A DNA stretch of 64,000 bases from Capnocytophaga canimorsus (GCF_002302565.1 NZ_CP022382.1:505001-569000); one strand, 5' to 3'; positions 44,668 to 54,986 are shown, counted from the first letter of the stretch. Notes: generated by a model from the sequence alone, not told the origin. Numbers and translations: made by a program.

Positions 44668-45696
44668 GTGAAATTTACAGCTTTACAAATATCAAACATT
44701 CTCAATGGTCAAATTGTAGGAGACCCTGATGTACAAGTACATAAGTTGTCTAAAATAGAAGAAGGCGAAGAAGGTAGCATCACGTTTTTGGCAAACCCAA
44801 AGTATAAAAACTTTATTTACACAACTAAAGCGTCTATAGCCATTGTAAATAAAAGTTTTGAGCCTGAGAATGAAGTACAAGTAACCTTGATTAAGGTAGA
44901 AGATGCCTATTCTGCATTTTCCAAATTACTTGAGTATTACAATCAAATAAAACTTAATAAATCAGGAATAGAGCAGCCTGTTTCTATCTCACAGACAGCT
45001 CAATTAGGTGAAAATGTGTATGTTGGGGCATTTACTTATATCGGGGATAATGTTGTTATAGGCGATAATGTTAAAATATATCCTAACACCTACATAGGCG
45101 ATAATGTTACCATAGGTGATAATACCATTTTGTTCGCAGGATGTAAAATTTATTCTGAAACGGTCATTGGCAAACATTGTACACTTCACGCAGGGGTAAT
45201 ATTGGGAGCTGATGGATTTGGTTTTGCTCCAGTTCAGGAAGGATTTTACAATAAAGTCCCTCAGATTGGAAATGTTATCATAGAGGATTACGTGGATATT
45301 GGTGCGGGTAGTACCATTGATAGAGCCACATTAGGTTCTACTATTATTCGTAAAGGTGTGAAACTCGATAACCAAATTCAAATAGCACACAATGTAGAAA
45401 TTGGTAAAAATACGGTAATTGCAGCTCAAACAGGAATTGCAGGTTCCACTAAAATTGGAGAAAATTGTATGATTGGTGGGCAAGTAGGCATCGTTGGACA
45501 CTTAACCATAGGCAATCGAGTGAAAATTCAAGCACAATCTGGAGTTATCCGAAATGTAGAAGACGATGAAATGTTGCAAGGCGCTCCCGCCATTGGTTAC
45601 AACGATTATAATAAATCATACGTGATTTTCAAAAAATTACCTTCTTTAATGAAGCGGTTTTTAGATATTGAAAAGAAATATTTAGAAAGTAAATAA
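44668..45696 (+). CDS. lpxD: UDP-3-O-acylglucosamine N-acyltransferase (LpxD)
   Basis: 342 aa with a GTG start. Uridine-binding N-terminal domain (about 1-105, with [17 protein letters not shown]), then a left-handed beta-helix of hexapeptide repeats (about 110-300), including [33 protein letters not shown] and the catalytic-His repeat [15 protein letters not shown]. It adds the N-linked acyl chain in lipid A synthesis. First gene of the cluster lpxD, lpxC-fabZ, lpxA, efp; 7 bp before lpxC-fabZ. Confidence 0.95.
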   Translation: MKFTALQISNILNGQIVGDPDVQVHKLSKIEEGEEGSITFLANPKYKNFIYTTKASIAIVNKSFEPENEVQVTLIKVEDAYSAFSKLLEYYNQIKLNKSGIEQPVSISQTAQLGENVYVGAFTYIGDNVVIGDNVKIYPNTYIGDNVTIGDNTILFAGCKIYSETVIGKHCTLHAGVILGADGFGFAPVQEGFYNKVPQIGNVIIEDYVDIGAGSTIDRATLGSTIIRKGVKLDNQIQIAHNVEIGKNTVIAAQTGIAGSTKIGENCMIGGQVGIVGHLTIGNRVKIQAQSGVIRNVEDDEMLQGAPAIGYNDYNKSYVIFKKLPSLMKRFLDIEKKYLESK

Positions 45697-45703
45697 AATC
45701 TTT

Positions 45704-47092
45704 ATGGTAAAACAAAACACTTTAGCTAAGGAAATCAGTTTAGAAGGCGTGGGGCTTCATACAGGGCAGCACGTAAAGATGACTTTAAAACCTGCCCCCA
45801 TTGGTAACGGGTATACTTTTGTCAGAGTTGACTTGGAAGGAGCACCAGTTATTGAAGCAGATGCTAACTATGTGGTAAACACCCAACGAGGCACAGTACT
45901 TGAAAAGAAAGGGGTCAAAATACAAACTTGTGAGCACGTATTGGCATCGCTGGTGGGAATGAATCTGGACAACGTTATCATTGAACTGAACGCTTCCGAG
46001 CCTCCAATTATGGACGGTTCAGCAAAGTACTTTGTAGAAGCCATCGCACAAGCCGGATTGCAAGAACAAGACGCACCACGTGAAGAATATATCGTCAAAG
46101 AGGTAATCTCATACGTCAATGAAGAAACAGGAAGCGAAATCACAATCATTCCAGCTGAAGAATACCAAGTAACCACTATGGTTGATTTCGGAACGAAAGT
46201 GTTGGGTACTCAAAACGCATACTTAAATAAATTATCCGAATTCAAAGACGAAATTGCCAACTCGCGTACCTTTAGCTTTTTACACGAACTCGAAATGCTT
46301 ATTGACCACGGTTTAATTAAAGGTGGTGATTTGAACAATGCTATCGTTTATGTAGATAAAGAACTCTCGCAAGAGACTATGCAAAAGCTCAAAAAAGTAT
46401 TCAATAAAGAAGAAATTTCAGTTAAGGCAAACGGAATTTTAGACAATTTGGAGCTACACTACCCTAACGAAGCTGCCCGTCATAAGCTTTTGGATGTAAT
46501 TGGTGATTTGGCACTTGTGGGTACTCGCATCCGTGGGAAGGTCATTGCTACCAAGCCTGGGCATTTTACCAATACCCAGTTTGCTAAAAAACTTTCGAAA
46601 ATCATTAAAAACGAACGCCGAAATAACGTTCCTCTCATCGATATCAATCAACAACCGTTGTACGATACCGTTGAAATTATGCGGTTGTTACCTCACCGTC
46701 CGCCGTTTTTGTTAGTAGATAAAATCTTCGAACTTTCCGACAAGCACGTAGTGGGATTGAAGAACGTTACGATGAATGAGCCATTCTTCGAAGGGCACTT
46801 CCCAGGAGCTCCGGTAATGCCCGGTGTTCTTCAAATTGAAGCAATGGCGCAAACTGGAGGTATCCTTATTTTGAGTACAGTTCCTGACCCCGAGAATTAC
46901 TTGACCTATTTTATGAAAATAGATAACGTTAAGTTTAAAGTACAGGTAAAACCTGGTGATACTCTTATCTTCAAGTTGGAACTCATTACCCCTATCCGTC
47001 GTGGAATTTGCCATATGCAAGCGTATGCGTACGTTAACGGAAAGCTGGCAACCGAAGCCGAACTGATGGCACAAATTGTAAAAGTAAAATAA
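45704..47092 (+). CDS. lpxC/fabZ: Fused LpxC deacetylase / FabZ dehydratase
   Basis: 462 aa, the fusion found throughout Bacteroidota. LpxC part about 1-305: SLEGVGLHTGQHVKMTL, QTCEHVLASLVGMNLDN (Zn His) and AARHKLLDVIGDLALVG (second Zn His and Asp). FabZ part about 320-462: LLPHRPPFLLVDKI and GHFPGAPVMPGVLQIEAMAQ (active-site His and Glu). LpxC commits UDP-acyl-GlcNAc to lipid A; FabZ supplies acyl chains, so the fusion ties the two. 9 bp before lpxA. Confidence 0.97.
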   Translation: MVKQNTLAKEISLEGVGLHTGQHVKMTLKPAPIGNGYTFVRVDLEGAPVIEADANYVVNTQRGTVLEKKGVKIQTCEHVLASLVGMNLDNVIIELNASEPPIMDGSAKYFVEAIAQAGLQEQDAPREEYIVKEVISYVNEETGSEITIIPAEEYQVTTMVDFGTKVLGTQNAYLNKLSEFKDEIANSRTFSFLHELEMLIDHGLIKGGDLNNAIVYVDKELSQETMQKLKKVFNKEEISVKANGILDNLELHYPNEAARHKLLDVIGDLALVGTRIRGKVIATKPGHFTNTQFAKKLSKIIKNERRNNVPLIDINQQPLYDTVEIMRLLPHRPPFLLVDKIFELSDKHVVGLKNVTMNEPFFEGHFPGAPVMPGVLQIEAMAQTGGILILSTVPDPENYLTYFMKIDNVKFKVQVKPGDTLIFKLELITPIRRGICHMQAYAYVNGKLATEAELMAQIVKVK

Positions 47093-47101
47093 AAGAAGCA
47101 A

Positions 47102-47887
47102 ATGAATCAGCCTTTAGCATACGTTCACCCTGGAGCGAAGATAGCAAAAAATGTAGTCATTGAGCCTTTTGCTGTAATTCATAATAATGTGGTTATCGGT
47201 GAAGGAAGTTGGATTGGCTCTAATGTTACCATTATGGAAGGGGCACGAATCGGAAAGAACTGCAGCATATACCCAGGAGCAGTCATTTCAGCTAACCCGC
47301 AAGACCTTAAATATCAAGGAGAGGAAACCACTACCCACATCGGCGACAATACCACGATAAGAGAGTGCGTTACCATAAACAAAGGAACGGCAGACAGAAT
47401 GAAAACCGTCGTGGGGGCGAATTGCCTCATTATGGCATACTCACACATCGCACACGATTGCATCGTGGGGGATAATTGCATCTTTTCAAACGGCACTACA
47501 CTAGCAGGGCACATCACTGTGGGTAATCACGTTATTATGGCGGGAATGACTGCCGTGCATCAGTTTTGTTCCATCGGGAATTATGCTTTTGTAACCGGAG
47601 GTTCGCTGGTGAGAAAAGACGTACCACCTTTTGTAAAAGCGGCGCGTGAACCGTTATCTTATGTAGGGATAAACTCCGTAGGGCTTCGCAGAAGAGGATT
47701 TTCTACCGATAAAATCCGTGAAATACAAGACATTTATCGTATCCTATACCAGAAAAACTACAACAACTCTCAAGCATTACGCATCATTGAAGCTGAAATG
47801 GAAGCCACCCCTGAGCGTGATGAAATTCTGCAATTTGTACGTGATTCACAACGCGGAATTATGAAAGGATACAGCGCTAATATCTAG
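47102..47887 (+). CDS. lpxA: UDP-N-acetylglucosamine O-acyltransferase (LpxA)
   Basis: 261 aa. Hexapeptide beta-helix about 1-190 with YPGAVISANPQDLKYQGEET, then FSNGTTLAGHITVGNHVIMA and the catalytic His in GMTAVHQFCSIGN; the helical C-terminal domain (GLRRRGFSTDKIREIQDIYR) makes the trimer. It begins lipid A synthesis by moving the R-3-hydroxyacyl chain to UDP-GlcNAc. Confidence 0.97.
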   Translation: MNQPLAYVHPGAKIAKNVVIEPFAVIHNNVVIGEGSWIGSNVTIMEGARIGKNCSIYPGAVISANPQDLKYQGEETTTHIGDNTTIRECVTINKGTADRMKTVVGANCLIMAYSHIAHDCIVGDNCIFSNGTTLAGHITVGNHVIMAGMTAVHQFCSIGNYAFVTGGSLVRKDVPPFVKAAREPLSYVGINSVGLRRRGFSTDKIREIQDIYRILYQKNYNNSQALRIIEAEMEATPERDEILQFVRDSQRGIMKGYSANI

Positions 47888-48097
47888 TTTCTTTTAAGAA
47901 AAAACGTATTGATTACCAAACTTAATCCCAAATCAAAGGAAGTACTATGCCTTTGAGTTACTGATTGAGCTTAGCGCGTTGGTATTTTATAAAAGAAAAA
48001 AGACAAATAACCATTAGGCAAAGGCTTGGGGTTAATCATTGAAATCAAAATATAAAAGTAGTATAATAATTAAAAATTTATAAAATTGTAATTTAAA

Positions 48098-48664
48098 ATG
48101 GCATCAACTTCAGACATTAGAAAAGGATTGTGTATTCGTTTCAACCACGATATTTATAAAATCATCGAATTCTTACACGTAAAACCTGGAAAAGGTCCTG
48201 CTTTTGTAAGAACCAAATTAAAAAGTGTTACCACTGGAAAGACCATTGACAATACCTTTTCAGCAGGACATAAAATTGATGACGTTCGCGTAGAGACGCG
48301 TTCTTTCCAATACTTATACGAAGAAGGCGAGCAATTTATCTTTATGGACAATGAAGATTTCAATCAAGTTGCTATCAGAAAGGATATGCTTGAAACTCCT
48401 GAACTTTTAAAAGAGGGAGAAACGGTAATGATTTTATTTAACGCAGAAGATGAATCGCCTCTTTCTGTTGAAATGCCTTCGCACGTTATCTTAGAAGTTA
48501 CTCACGTAGAGCCCGGAGTAAAAGGGAATACAGCTACCAATGCCACCAAACCAGCTACAGTAGAAACAGGTGCTATGGTAAACGTTCCTTTATTTATCAA
48601 CGAAGGCGATAAGATAAAAATAGAAACTGAGAAAGGTACCTACGTAGAGCGTATTAAGGAATAA
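48098..48664 (+). CDS. efp: Elongation factor P
   Basis: 188 aa, the standard length. KOW-like N-terminal domain with the loop FLHVKPGKGPAFVRTKLKSV (modifiable Lys in P-G-K-G), then two OB domains; terminal GDKIKIETEKGTYVER. It relieves ribosome stalling at proline stretches. It follows lpxA after 210 bp, with a hairpin (caaagg / cctttg) in the leader and its own terminator. Confidence 0.97.
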   Translation: MASTSDIRKGLCIRFNHDIYKIIEFLHVKPGKGPAFVRTKLKSVTTGKTIDNTFSAGHKIDDVRVETRSFQYLYEEGEQFIFMDNEDFNQVAIRKDMLETPELLKEGETVMILFNAEDESPLSVEMPSHVILEVTHVEPGVKGNTATNATKPATVETGAMVNVPLFINEGDKIKIETEKGTYVERIKE

Positions 48665-48694
48665 TAAGATTTGTATATATTTAAATGGTTCGAT

Positions 48695-48735
48695 AACGTC
48701 TGTTGTTAGGTACTCTAATTAACAGACGTTTTTGT
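48695..48735 (+). terminator. Terminator after efp
   Basis: aacgtctgtt pairs with aacagacgtt around a 16-base loop, followed by T5. Confidence 0.85.
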
Positions 48736-49315
48736 TTATCATAAATAAAAAACGGAAAAATAGTATAAGAATATTTTTTTTATATTGTTGTCAAGCTTAA
48801 TAAAGTCGAAGCCTTATCAAAGAAAAAGTATCAAATATCAAGAACAAAGTAAGAAAAATCAAATAACAAGAAATATCATTTGAAATAAAACTAAAATTTC
48901 ATTTTTTATACAATTACTAACTAGTAATAAAAATAAAATACCAGTATTTAAAAAATAAAAACATTTTAATCAACATCAAATTAAATTTATTGAAACATAA
49001 AGTCATTTTAATCAATCATTACTTAAAGTAATTACGAAAAATAAATTTTATAATCAACTTTCATCATAAGTGATTAAAAACTCAAAAAACTTTAATAAAC
49101 CAATAAGTAGATTTATTAGAAAACAAAAATATATAATCACTCACAGTTTTGATTTATGATAAAACTTAATCTTTTTAATAAATTTAATCTATATGAAATT
49201 AAAAATTTATTTTTATAAATTAAAAATTATTATTTGATAAGTATTTTAAATTATATTTAATAATAAACACACAAAAATTAGCTTATTTTGTTTTTTTAAT
49301 CATTTTTTTTATCAT
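48736..49315. other. Very AT-rich spacer of about 580 bp
   Basis: No ORF above background, no RNA recognised. The sequence is A/T-dominated, with recurring cattttaatcaa (twice near 48963-49015) and aaattaaaaatt (twice near 49197-49232) words. It separates efp from a DUF6261-like gene. Confidence 0.5.
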
Positions 49316-49323
49316 TATATTTG
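49316..49323 (+). promoter_or_regulatory. -7 promoter box of the DUF6261-like gene
   Basis: TATATTTG fits TAnnTTTG, 48 bp before the ATG; TTTG at 49287-49290 is a little far (25 nt) for a -33 element. Confidence 0.6.
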
Positions 49324-49371
49324 TAACTAGATATTTTAAAATACATTCCTTAACTAAAAAAATGATTACTT

Positions 49372-50082
49372 ATGAAAGCAGGACTAGCAAAACTATCAAC
49401 CAAAGAATTAGCAACACTTGCTGAACAAGCTATCAATGCTGCTAAACAATCCCATCTTGAAGAAGTCAAAGCACATCCTTTTCTGATACAATTAGAAGAG
49501 GTATATGCCGAATATGTATCAGTACTCTCAAAGAGCACCTATAGCGGAAAAGGAAAATCGGTAGCTCTTTCTGATAAGCAGCGTAACGTAGCTTTTAGAG
49601 CATTACGATTGGTTGTAGAAGCTTATACTTTGCTTGAAAACAATCCGAAAGCTAAAGATGCTCAAGAACTATTGAGTATTATAAAAAACTACGGGCTTAA
49701 TCTGAATAAACTTAGTTATTCCGAGCAGACAGCTCAACTTAATAAACTCATCGAAAATTTTGAAAAATCTGAAAATATCAGTAAGCTCAACCAAATTTCA
49801 GCGACACTATTTTTCGATGCTTTAAAAGAAGCACAAAACAATTTTAAAACTCTTTTTGATGAACAAGTAATTGCTAATGCAAAACTTAGAAAGCAAAAAA
49901 ATGCCTCTATTTTGCGGAAAGATTTAGAGAAAAATCTTAAACGTTTCTTGGATTACGTAACCCTTATGATGGACATTGCTCAATGGAAACCTTTTTACAA
50001 TCAGCTTAATGAATATGTAAAAGCAGCCAAAAAGACAAACTCCTCAAAAAATGATACTACTGCTTCGGTAGCAGAACAATAA
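49372..50082 (+). CDS. DUF6261-like helical protein, function unknown
   Basis: 236 aa, no signal peptide or membrane segment, mostly helical with many A, K, E, L and N. It resembles the DUF6261 family seen only in Bacteroidota (E-V-Y-A-E-Y-V-S-V-L near residue 43, S-D-K-Q-R-N-V-A-F-R-A-L-R near 64, Y-N-Q-L-N-E-Y near the end); this assignment is from general likeness. The K/S/N/T-rich tail is likely disordered. It is flanked on both sides by extremely AT-rich DNA, between efp and asnA. Confidence 0.6.
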   Translation: MKAGLAKLSTKELATLAEQAINAAKQSHLEEVKAHPFLIQLEEVYAEYVSVLSKSTYSGKGKSVALSDKQRNVAFRALRLVVEAYTLLENNPKAKDAQELLSIIKNYGLNLNKLSYSEQTAQLNKLIENFEKSENISKLNQISATLFFDALKEAQNNFKTLFDEQVIANAKLRKQKNASILRKDLEKNLKRFLDYVTLMMDIAQWKPFYNQLNEYVKAAKKTNSSKNDTTASVAEQ

Positions 50083-50312
50083 AATATTTATAAATCATAT
50101 CAAACAGCAGAAAAGAATAAAACAACAAAAACATTTACTCATCTTTATAATCAATTGGAAATTAGAATATCATATAAATCGTAAAAAATTGTTTTTTAGT
50201 TTTATAGAACAAAAAAATAGATCATATCCTTAATTAAAAAAGAAATAAAGGGATTAAAAAAAAATAAAATCCTAATTAAATAATATTAAAAAATTTATTA
50301 TAGTAAATATTT
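50083..50312. other. AT-rich spacer before asnA
   Basis: 230 bp, over 80% A+T by eye, no ORF or clear promoter seen. Confidence 0.45.
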
Positions 50313-51353
50313 ATGAGTTATCTGATAAAACCCAAAGCCTACAAACCTATTTTAGATTTGCAGCAAACAGAGTTGGGAATCCAAAAAATAAAGGATTTTT
50401 TTCAAGCGAATTTATCTGCCGAGTTAAGGCTAAGACGCGTAACTGCTCCGCTTTTTGTTTTGAAAGGTACAGGGCTTAACGACGATTTAAATGGTATAGA
50501 ACGCGCCGTTAACTTCCCAATCAAAGATATGCAGGAAACTCGTGCCGAAGTAGTGCATTCTCTGGCAAAGTGGAAAAGAGTAACCTTAGCAGATTACCAA
50601 ATTGAGCAAGGCTACGGTATTTATACGGATATGAACGCTATTCGCGCAGATGAAGAATTAGGCAACTTACACTCACTATATGTTGACCAATGGGACTGGG
50701 AGCTTGTCATCAATAAAGAACAAAGAAACGTATCCTTTCTCAAGGCTATCGTTCGTCGTATCTATGCAACCTTACTCCGCACAGAGTACTTAGTGTGCGA
50801 AAGCTTCTCACAAATAAAGCCCATACTTCCTGAAGAAATTCATTTCATTCACGCTGAAGAATTGTTACAGAAATATCCGAATTTATCTCCAAAGGAACGC
50901 GAAGCAGCCATTGCAAAAGAATATAAAGCAGTATTCATTATGGGAATAGGTGGAACACTCAGCCACGGTGAAAAGCACGACGGACGTGCCCCCGATTACG
51001 ACGATTGGAGTACCCCTTCCGAAGAAAATTTTAAAGGACTCAACGGAGATATTATCCTTTGGAACCCTATACTAGAATTACCTTTTGAAATTTCTTCAAT
51101 GGGTATTCGAGTAGATAAAGAAGCTTTGTTACATCAGTTAAAGTTAGAAGGCAAAGAGGATAGACTTAACCTCTATTTTCATAAAAGACTAATGGATGAT
51201 TCTTTACCTCTGTCTATCGGTGGAGGAATAGGGCAATCGCGTCTTTGTATGTTTTTACTACACAAAGCACACATTGGTGAAATACAAGCTAGTATCTGGC
51301 CAGAGCAAATGTATCAGCAGTGTGAAGCTTTAAATATTCCGTTAATTAAATAA
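50313..51353 (+). CDS. asnA: Aspartate--ammonia ligase
   Basis: 346 aa, class II aminoacyl-tRNA-synthetase fold. Motifs: RLRRVTAPLFVLKGTGLNDD, FPIKDMQETRAEVVHSLAKW (K-R-V-T), MNAIRADE and SIGGGIGQSRLCMFLLHKAH. It makes asparagine from aspartate, ammonia and ATP, in the ammonia-dependent form. It lies 10 bp before the second LpxD-like gene, so it is co-transcribed with it. Confidence 0.96.
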   Translation: MSYLIKPKAYKPILDLQQTELGIQKIKDFFQANLSAELRLRRVTAPLFVLKGTGLNDDLNGIERAVNFPIKDMQETRAEVVHSLAKWKRVTLADYQIEQGYGIYTDMNAIRADEELGNLHSLYVDQWDWELVINKEQRNVSFLKAIVRRIYATLLRTEYLVCESFSQIKPILPEEIHFIHAEELLQKYPNLSPKEREAAIAKEYKAVFIMGIGGTLSHGEKHDGRAPDYDDWSTPSEENFKGLNGDIILWNPILELPFEISSMGIRVDKEALLHQLKLEGKEDRLNLYFHKRLMDDSLPLSIGGGIGQSRLCMFLLHKAHIGEIQASIWPEQMYQQCEALNIPLIK

Positions 51354-51363
51354 ATGTATTGAA

Positions 51364-52290
51364 ATGAAATTTCCGCAAACATATACTTTACAACAAATTG
51401 CAACGATTATTGATGCTGATTTTGTAGGTAGTCCTGAATTTCCTGTTTTAGGAATGAACGAAATTCACGTAGTAGAAGAAGGTGATATTGTCTTTGTTGA
51501 CCACCCTAAATATTATGATAAAGCGCTACAATCAAAAGCTACAATTGTTTTAATCAATAAACGAGTGGTATGTCCGCAAGGAAAAGCTTTACTAATTTCT
51601 GATGACCCTTTCCGTGATTTTAATAAACTAACAGAATTCTTTAAACCCTTTGCTAAAAGTGAAAACTTAATTTCTAAAACTGCAAGAATAGGGAGCAATA
51701 CAGTTATTCAGCCTGGGGCATTTATAGGCAACCACGTTATTATAGGAAAAAATTGTTTCATTCACGCCAATGTCAGCATCTATGATGATTGTATCATTGG
51801 TGATAATGTAACCATTCACGCCGGTACGGTATTAGGCGCTGACGCTTTCTATTATAAGAAGCGTCCCGAAGGTTTCGATAAATTAAAATCTGGAGGACGT
51901 GTAGTTATTGAAGATGACGTTGATTTAGGAGCTTTATGTACCATAGATCGTGGCGTTACCGGAGATACAACTATTAAAAAAGGAACAAAGATTGACAATC
52001 AAGTACACATCGGTCACGATACTGTTATAGGTGAACGTTGTTTAATTGCTTCCCAAACAGGAATTGCAGGTTGTGTGGTTATTGAAAACGAAGTTACTAT
52101 TTGGGGACAAGTAGGTGTAGCAAGTAGCATCACCATAGGAAGTAAATCAATCATACTTGCACAATCAGGCATTTCTAAATCATTAGAAGGTGGGCAGACT
52201 TACTTCGGTTACCCCGCCGAAGAGGCTCGTAAAAAATATAAAGAACTCAGCACTTTACGTATGATGGTTTCGCAATATGGTAAAAAATAA
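51364..52290 (+). CDS. Second LpxD-like acyltransferase paralog
   Basis: 308 aa, like lpxD but shorter. The N-terminal LpxD-type domain (about 1-95, with VVEEGDIVFVDHPKYYDK) is followed by a hexapeptide beta-helix with HAGTVLGADAFYYKKRPEGF, LGALCTIDRGVTGDTTIKKG and NQVHIGHDTVIGERCLI (catalytic His kept). Bacteroidota often carry this paralog next to efp; here asnA and the DUF6261-like gene separate them. It may acylate a different sugar or use another chain length; not decided by sequence. Confidence 0.85.
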   Translation: MKFPQTYTLQQIATIIDADFVGSPEFPVLGMNEIHVVEEGDIVFVDHPKYYDKALQSKATIVLINKRVVCPQGKALLISDDPFRDFNKLTEFFKPFAKSENLISKTARIGSNTVIQPGAFIGNHVIIGKNCFIHANVSIYDDCIIGDNVTIHAGTVLGADAFYYKKRPEGFDKLKSGGRVVIEDDVDLGALCTIDRGVTGDTTIKKGTKIDNQVHIGHDTVIGERCLIASQTGIAGCVVIENEVTIWGQVGVASSITIGSKSIILAQSGISKSLEGGQTYFGYPAEEARKKYKELSTLRMMVSQYGKK

Positions 52291-52383
52291 AACCTCAAAA
52301 TGGTGAATTAACATCCTTTTTGCTGAATTCAATAAAATATCATACCTTTGAAAACTAATTTGAAAAAATAGCAAACAAAACCA

Positions 52384-53268
52384 ATGAGCATCGATATCAT
52401 AAATGATGAAAAAAGCGTTTTACCGCCTAAAGGTAAACCCAAATGGATTCGTGTGAAATTACCCACAGGTAAAAAATACACCGAACTGCGTGGTTTAGTG
52501 GATAAGTATAAACTCAATACAATATGTACTTCGGGCAGTTGCCCTAATATGGGCGAGTGTTGGGGTGAGGGTACGGCAACATTTATGATTTTAGGAAACA
52601 TTTGTACACGCTCTTGTGGTTTTTGTGGCGTAAAAACGGGGCGCCCAGAGGCATTAGACTGGGAAGAACCTGAAAAAGTGGCTCGTTCCATTAAATTGAT
52701 GAACATCAAACACGCAGTGATTACCTCCGTAGATAGAGATGATTTGAAAGATATGGGGAGCATCATTTGGGCAGAGACGGTAAAAGCCGTACGCAGAATG
52801 TCACCCGAGACTACTATGGAGACGCTAATCCCAGATTTTCAAGGGATTGAAAAACATTTGGACCGTATCTTGGCTGTGGCTCCCGAGGTTATTTCACACA
52901 ATATGGAAACGGTTCGCCGACTCACTCGTGAGGTTCGTATTCAAGCCAAATACGACCGTAGCCTTGCTGTGCTCAAATACTTAAAGGAAAATGGAGCGAA
53001 TCGTACAAAATCAGGCATTATGCTCGGCTTAGGGGAAACAGAACAAGAGGTTATTGAAACACTCCACGACTTGAAAGCTGCAAAAGTAGATGTAGTAACC
53101 ATAGGGCAATATTTGCAACCTTCAAAAAAACATCTTCCTGTTAAACAATTTATCACTCCTGATATTTTCAAAAAGTACGAAACTATTGGTTTAGAACTAG
53201 GTTTCAGACACGTAGAAAGTGGTGCATTAGTTCGCTCTTCTTACAAAGCTCAAAAACATATAGAGTAA
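52384..53268 (+). CDS. lipA: Lipoyl synthase
   Basis: 294 aa radical-SAM enzyme. Auxiliary cluster cysteines in [20 protein letters not shown], radical-SAM cysteines in [11 protein letters not shown]-terminal RSSYKAQ with the conserved Arg-Ser-Ser. It inserts two sulfurs into octanoyl domains of 2-oxoacid dehydrogenases. It lies 93 bp after the LpxD-like gene and ends at a shared terminator with coaD. Confidence 0.97.
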   Translation: MSIDIINDEKSVLPPKGKPKWIRVKLPTGKKYTELRGLVDKYKLNTICTSGSCPNMGECWGEGTATFMILGNICTRSCGFCGVKTGRPEALDWEEPEKVARSIKLMNIKHAVITSVDRDDLKDMGSIIWAETVKAVRRMSPETTMETLIPDFQGIEKHLDRILAVAPEVISHNMETVRRLTREVRIQAKYDRSLAVLKYLKENGANRTKSGIMLGLGETEQEVIETLHDLKAAKVDVVTIGQYLQPSKKHLPVKQFITPDIFKKYETIGLELGFRHVESGALVRSSYKAQKHIE

Positions 53269-53294
53269 TGTTTTAAAAGTTAAACAAAATAAAT

Positions 53295-53328
53295 AAAAGC
53301 AGTAACTGAAGTGAGTTACTGCTTTTTT
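53295..53328. terminator. Bidirectional terminator between lipA and coaD
   Basis: aaaagcagtaact pairs with agttactgctttt around gaagtg; T and A tracts on the two sides. Confidence 0.9.
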
Positions 53329-53339
53329 ATTTTGTAAAA

Positions 53340-53798
53340 TTATTTTGTAATCCGAACACTTTCAGGAACCAAAACAGTATAGTCGCCTCCGTTTCTGAGT
53401 ACATCGCGCACAATGGAAGAGGATATGAATGAGGTACTTGCCGCTGTAAGTAAAAATACGGTTTCTATTTTTGAAAGTGTACGATTGGTGTGAGCTATAG
53501 CTTTCTCAAATTCAAAATCAGCAGGATTTCGAAGCCCTCTCAAGATAAATTGAGCGCGAATTTCTTTACAATAATCGACTGTAAGCCCTTGATAAGTAGC
53601 AACCTTTACTTTAGATTCAACAGCAAATGCTTGTTCAATGAACGCCTTACGTTGTTCGATAGAAAACATATAATTTTTATCGTTATTCACCCCTATAGCA
53701 ACTACAATTTCATCAAATAAATCCAATGCTCGATGAATAATGTCGTAATGACCTAATGTAATAGGGTCAAATGACCCTGGAAATAAAGCTCTTTTCAT
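53340..53798 (-). CDS. coaD: Phosphopantetheine adenylyltransferase
   Basis: 152 aa. RALFPGSFDPITLGHYDII (T-x-G-H), a central G-L-R-N-P-A-D-F-E-F-E, and the C-terminal STSFISSSIVRDVLRNGGD motif. It joins ATP to 4'-phosphopantetheine in CoA synthesis. 6 bp after ddl. Confidence 0.96.
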   Translation of the reverse strand: MKRALFPGSFDPITLGHYDIIHRALDLFDEIVVAIGVNNDKNYMFSIEQRKAFIEQAFAVESKVKVATYQGLTVDYCKEIRAQFILRGLRNPADFEFEKAIAHTNRTLSKIETVFLLTAASTSFISSSIVRDVLRNGGDYTVLVPESVRITK

Positions 53799-53804
53799 TT
53801 TTAT

Positions 53805-54782
53805 CTATTTTCGTTGAAAAGCAAGTTCAATTTCGGAATCCAATAAATCCGAAAATTTCAACCCTTTATGAGCCACTTGCTGTGGAAATATACTTTGAGG
53901 AGAAAGCCCTGGATTAGTATTGATTTCTATAAAATAAGGAATATCTCCCACTATAATGTAATCAATGCGTGAAAAACCACTCATATTTAAAGATTCATAA
54001 ATTTTTACAGTAACCTCATCTATTTTCTCACGAAGTGTATCGCAAAGGGGGGCAGGAGTGATTTCTTGAGATTTTCCTTCGTATTTGGCTTCGTAATCAA
54101 AAAAATCGTTCTCGGAAATAATTTCAGTATGTCCCATAACCGTTGTTTTTCCGTTTAAGCGAAGTACTCCTACAGAAATTTCTCTACCATCAAGAAATGA
54201 CTCTATTAGAATTTCATCATCTATCTCAAAAGCATTTTTCAAAGCTTGACTAAATTCCTCTGTACTTTTAACCTTGGAAACTCCAAGACTACTTCCAGAA
54301 CGATTTGCTTTAACGAATAAAGGCAGTCCTAATTTTTTTATAATTTCATCTTTATCTAAAATATCTTTCTTTGAGGCATATATTGACTCTGCTTTGGCAA
54401 TACCGAATTTGGCAAGTACGGAAAGTGTATCACGTTTGTTAAAGGTCAGTGCCGATTGATAAAAATCACAACCCGTATAAGGAATGTGCAACAATTTCCA
54501 ATAGGCTTGCAGTTGTCCGTCTTCTCCAGGGGTGCCGTGTATGGTATTTACAATGACGTCAAAGGTTATTTTATTTCCATCTTTTTGAGCAGAGAAATCG
54601 CCTTTATCTATCAAAAATCGTTTTCCGTTTTCAATGAAAAACCAACCTTCTGATAGAATATGAATTTCATAGATTTCATACTTATTCTCATCTAAACTAT
54701 TCAAAATAAGCTGACCACTTCGTAAGGACACCTCGCATTCCCCAGAATATCCGCCCATAACAACAGCTACTTTCTTTTTCAT
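53805..54782 (-). CDS. ddl: D-alanine--D-alanine ligase
   Basis: 325 aa ATP-grasp enzyme. VAVVMGGYSGECEVSLRSGQ, HGTPGEDGQLQAYWKLLHIP, P-L-F-V-K-A-N-R-S-G-S-S-L-G-V-S, and the Mg site YFIEINTNPGLSPQSIFPQQ. It makes the D-Ala-D-Ala end of peptidoglycan precursors. First gene of the ddl-coaD pair; divergent from the DUF2459 gene. Confidence 0.96.
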   Translation of the reverse strand: MKKKVAVVMGGYSGECEVSLRSGQLILNSLDENKYEIYEIHILSEGWFFIENGKRFLIDKGDFSAQKDGNKITFDVIVNTIHGTPGEDGQLQAYWKLLHIPYTGCDFYQSALTFNKRDTLSVLAKFGIAKAESIYASKKDILDKDEIIKKLGLPLFVKANRSGSSLGVSKVKSTEEFSQALKNAFEIDDEILIESFLDGREISVGVLRLNGKTTVMGHTEIISENDFFDYEAKYEGKSQEITPAPLCDTLREKIDEVTVKIYESLNMSGFSRIDYIIVGDIPYFIEINTNPGLSPQSIFPQQVAHKGLKFSDLLDSEIELAFQRK

Positions 54783-54958
54783 TTCTAATTTTCATGATTT
54801 TGAAATGCAAATATCTTTAATTTATTTACAATTTTCAATGATAAGTCTTTTAAGTTTTAGATTACGCTTCAATTTTTTATTTTCACCCATTTTTTGTAAA
54901 TAACAAATAGATTTAAATGGTAATACTTTTTCAAGTTATTATATCAGAAGAATTTAGT

Positions 54959-54966
54959 TATATTTG
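54959..54966 (+). promoter_or_regulatory. -7 promoter box of the DUF2459 gene
   Basis: TATATTTG fits TAnnTTTG, 20 bp before the ATG. Confidence 0.55.
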
Positions 54967-54986
54967 CCTAACATATTTAACAAAAA

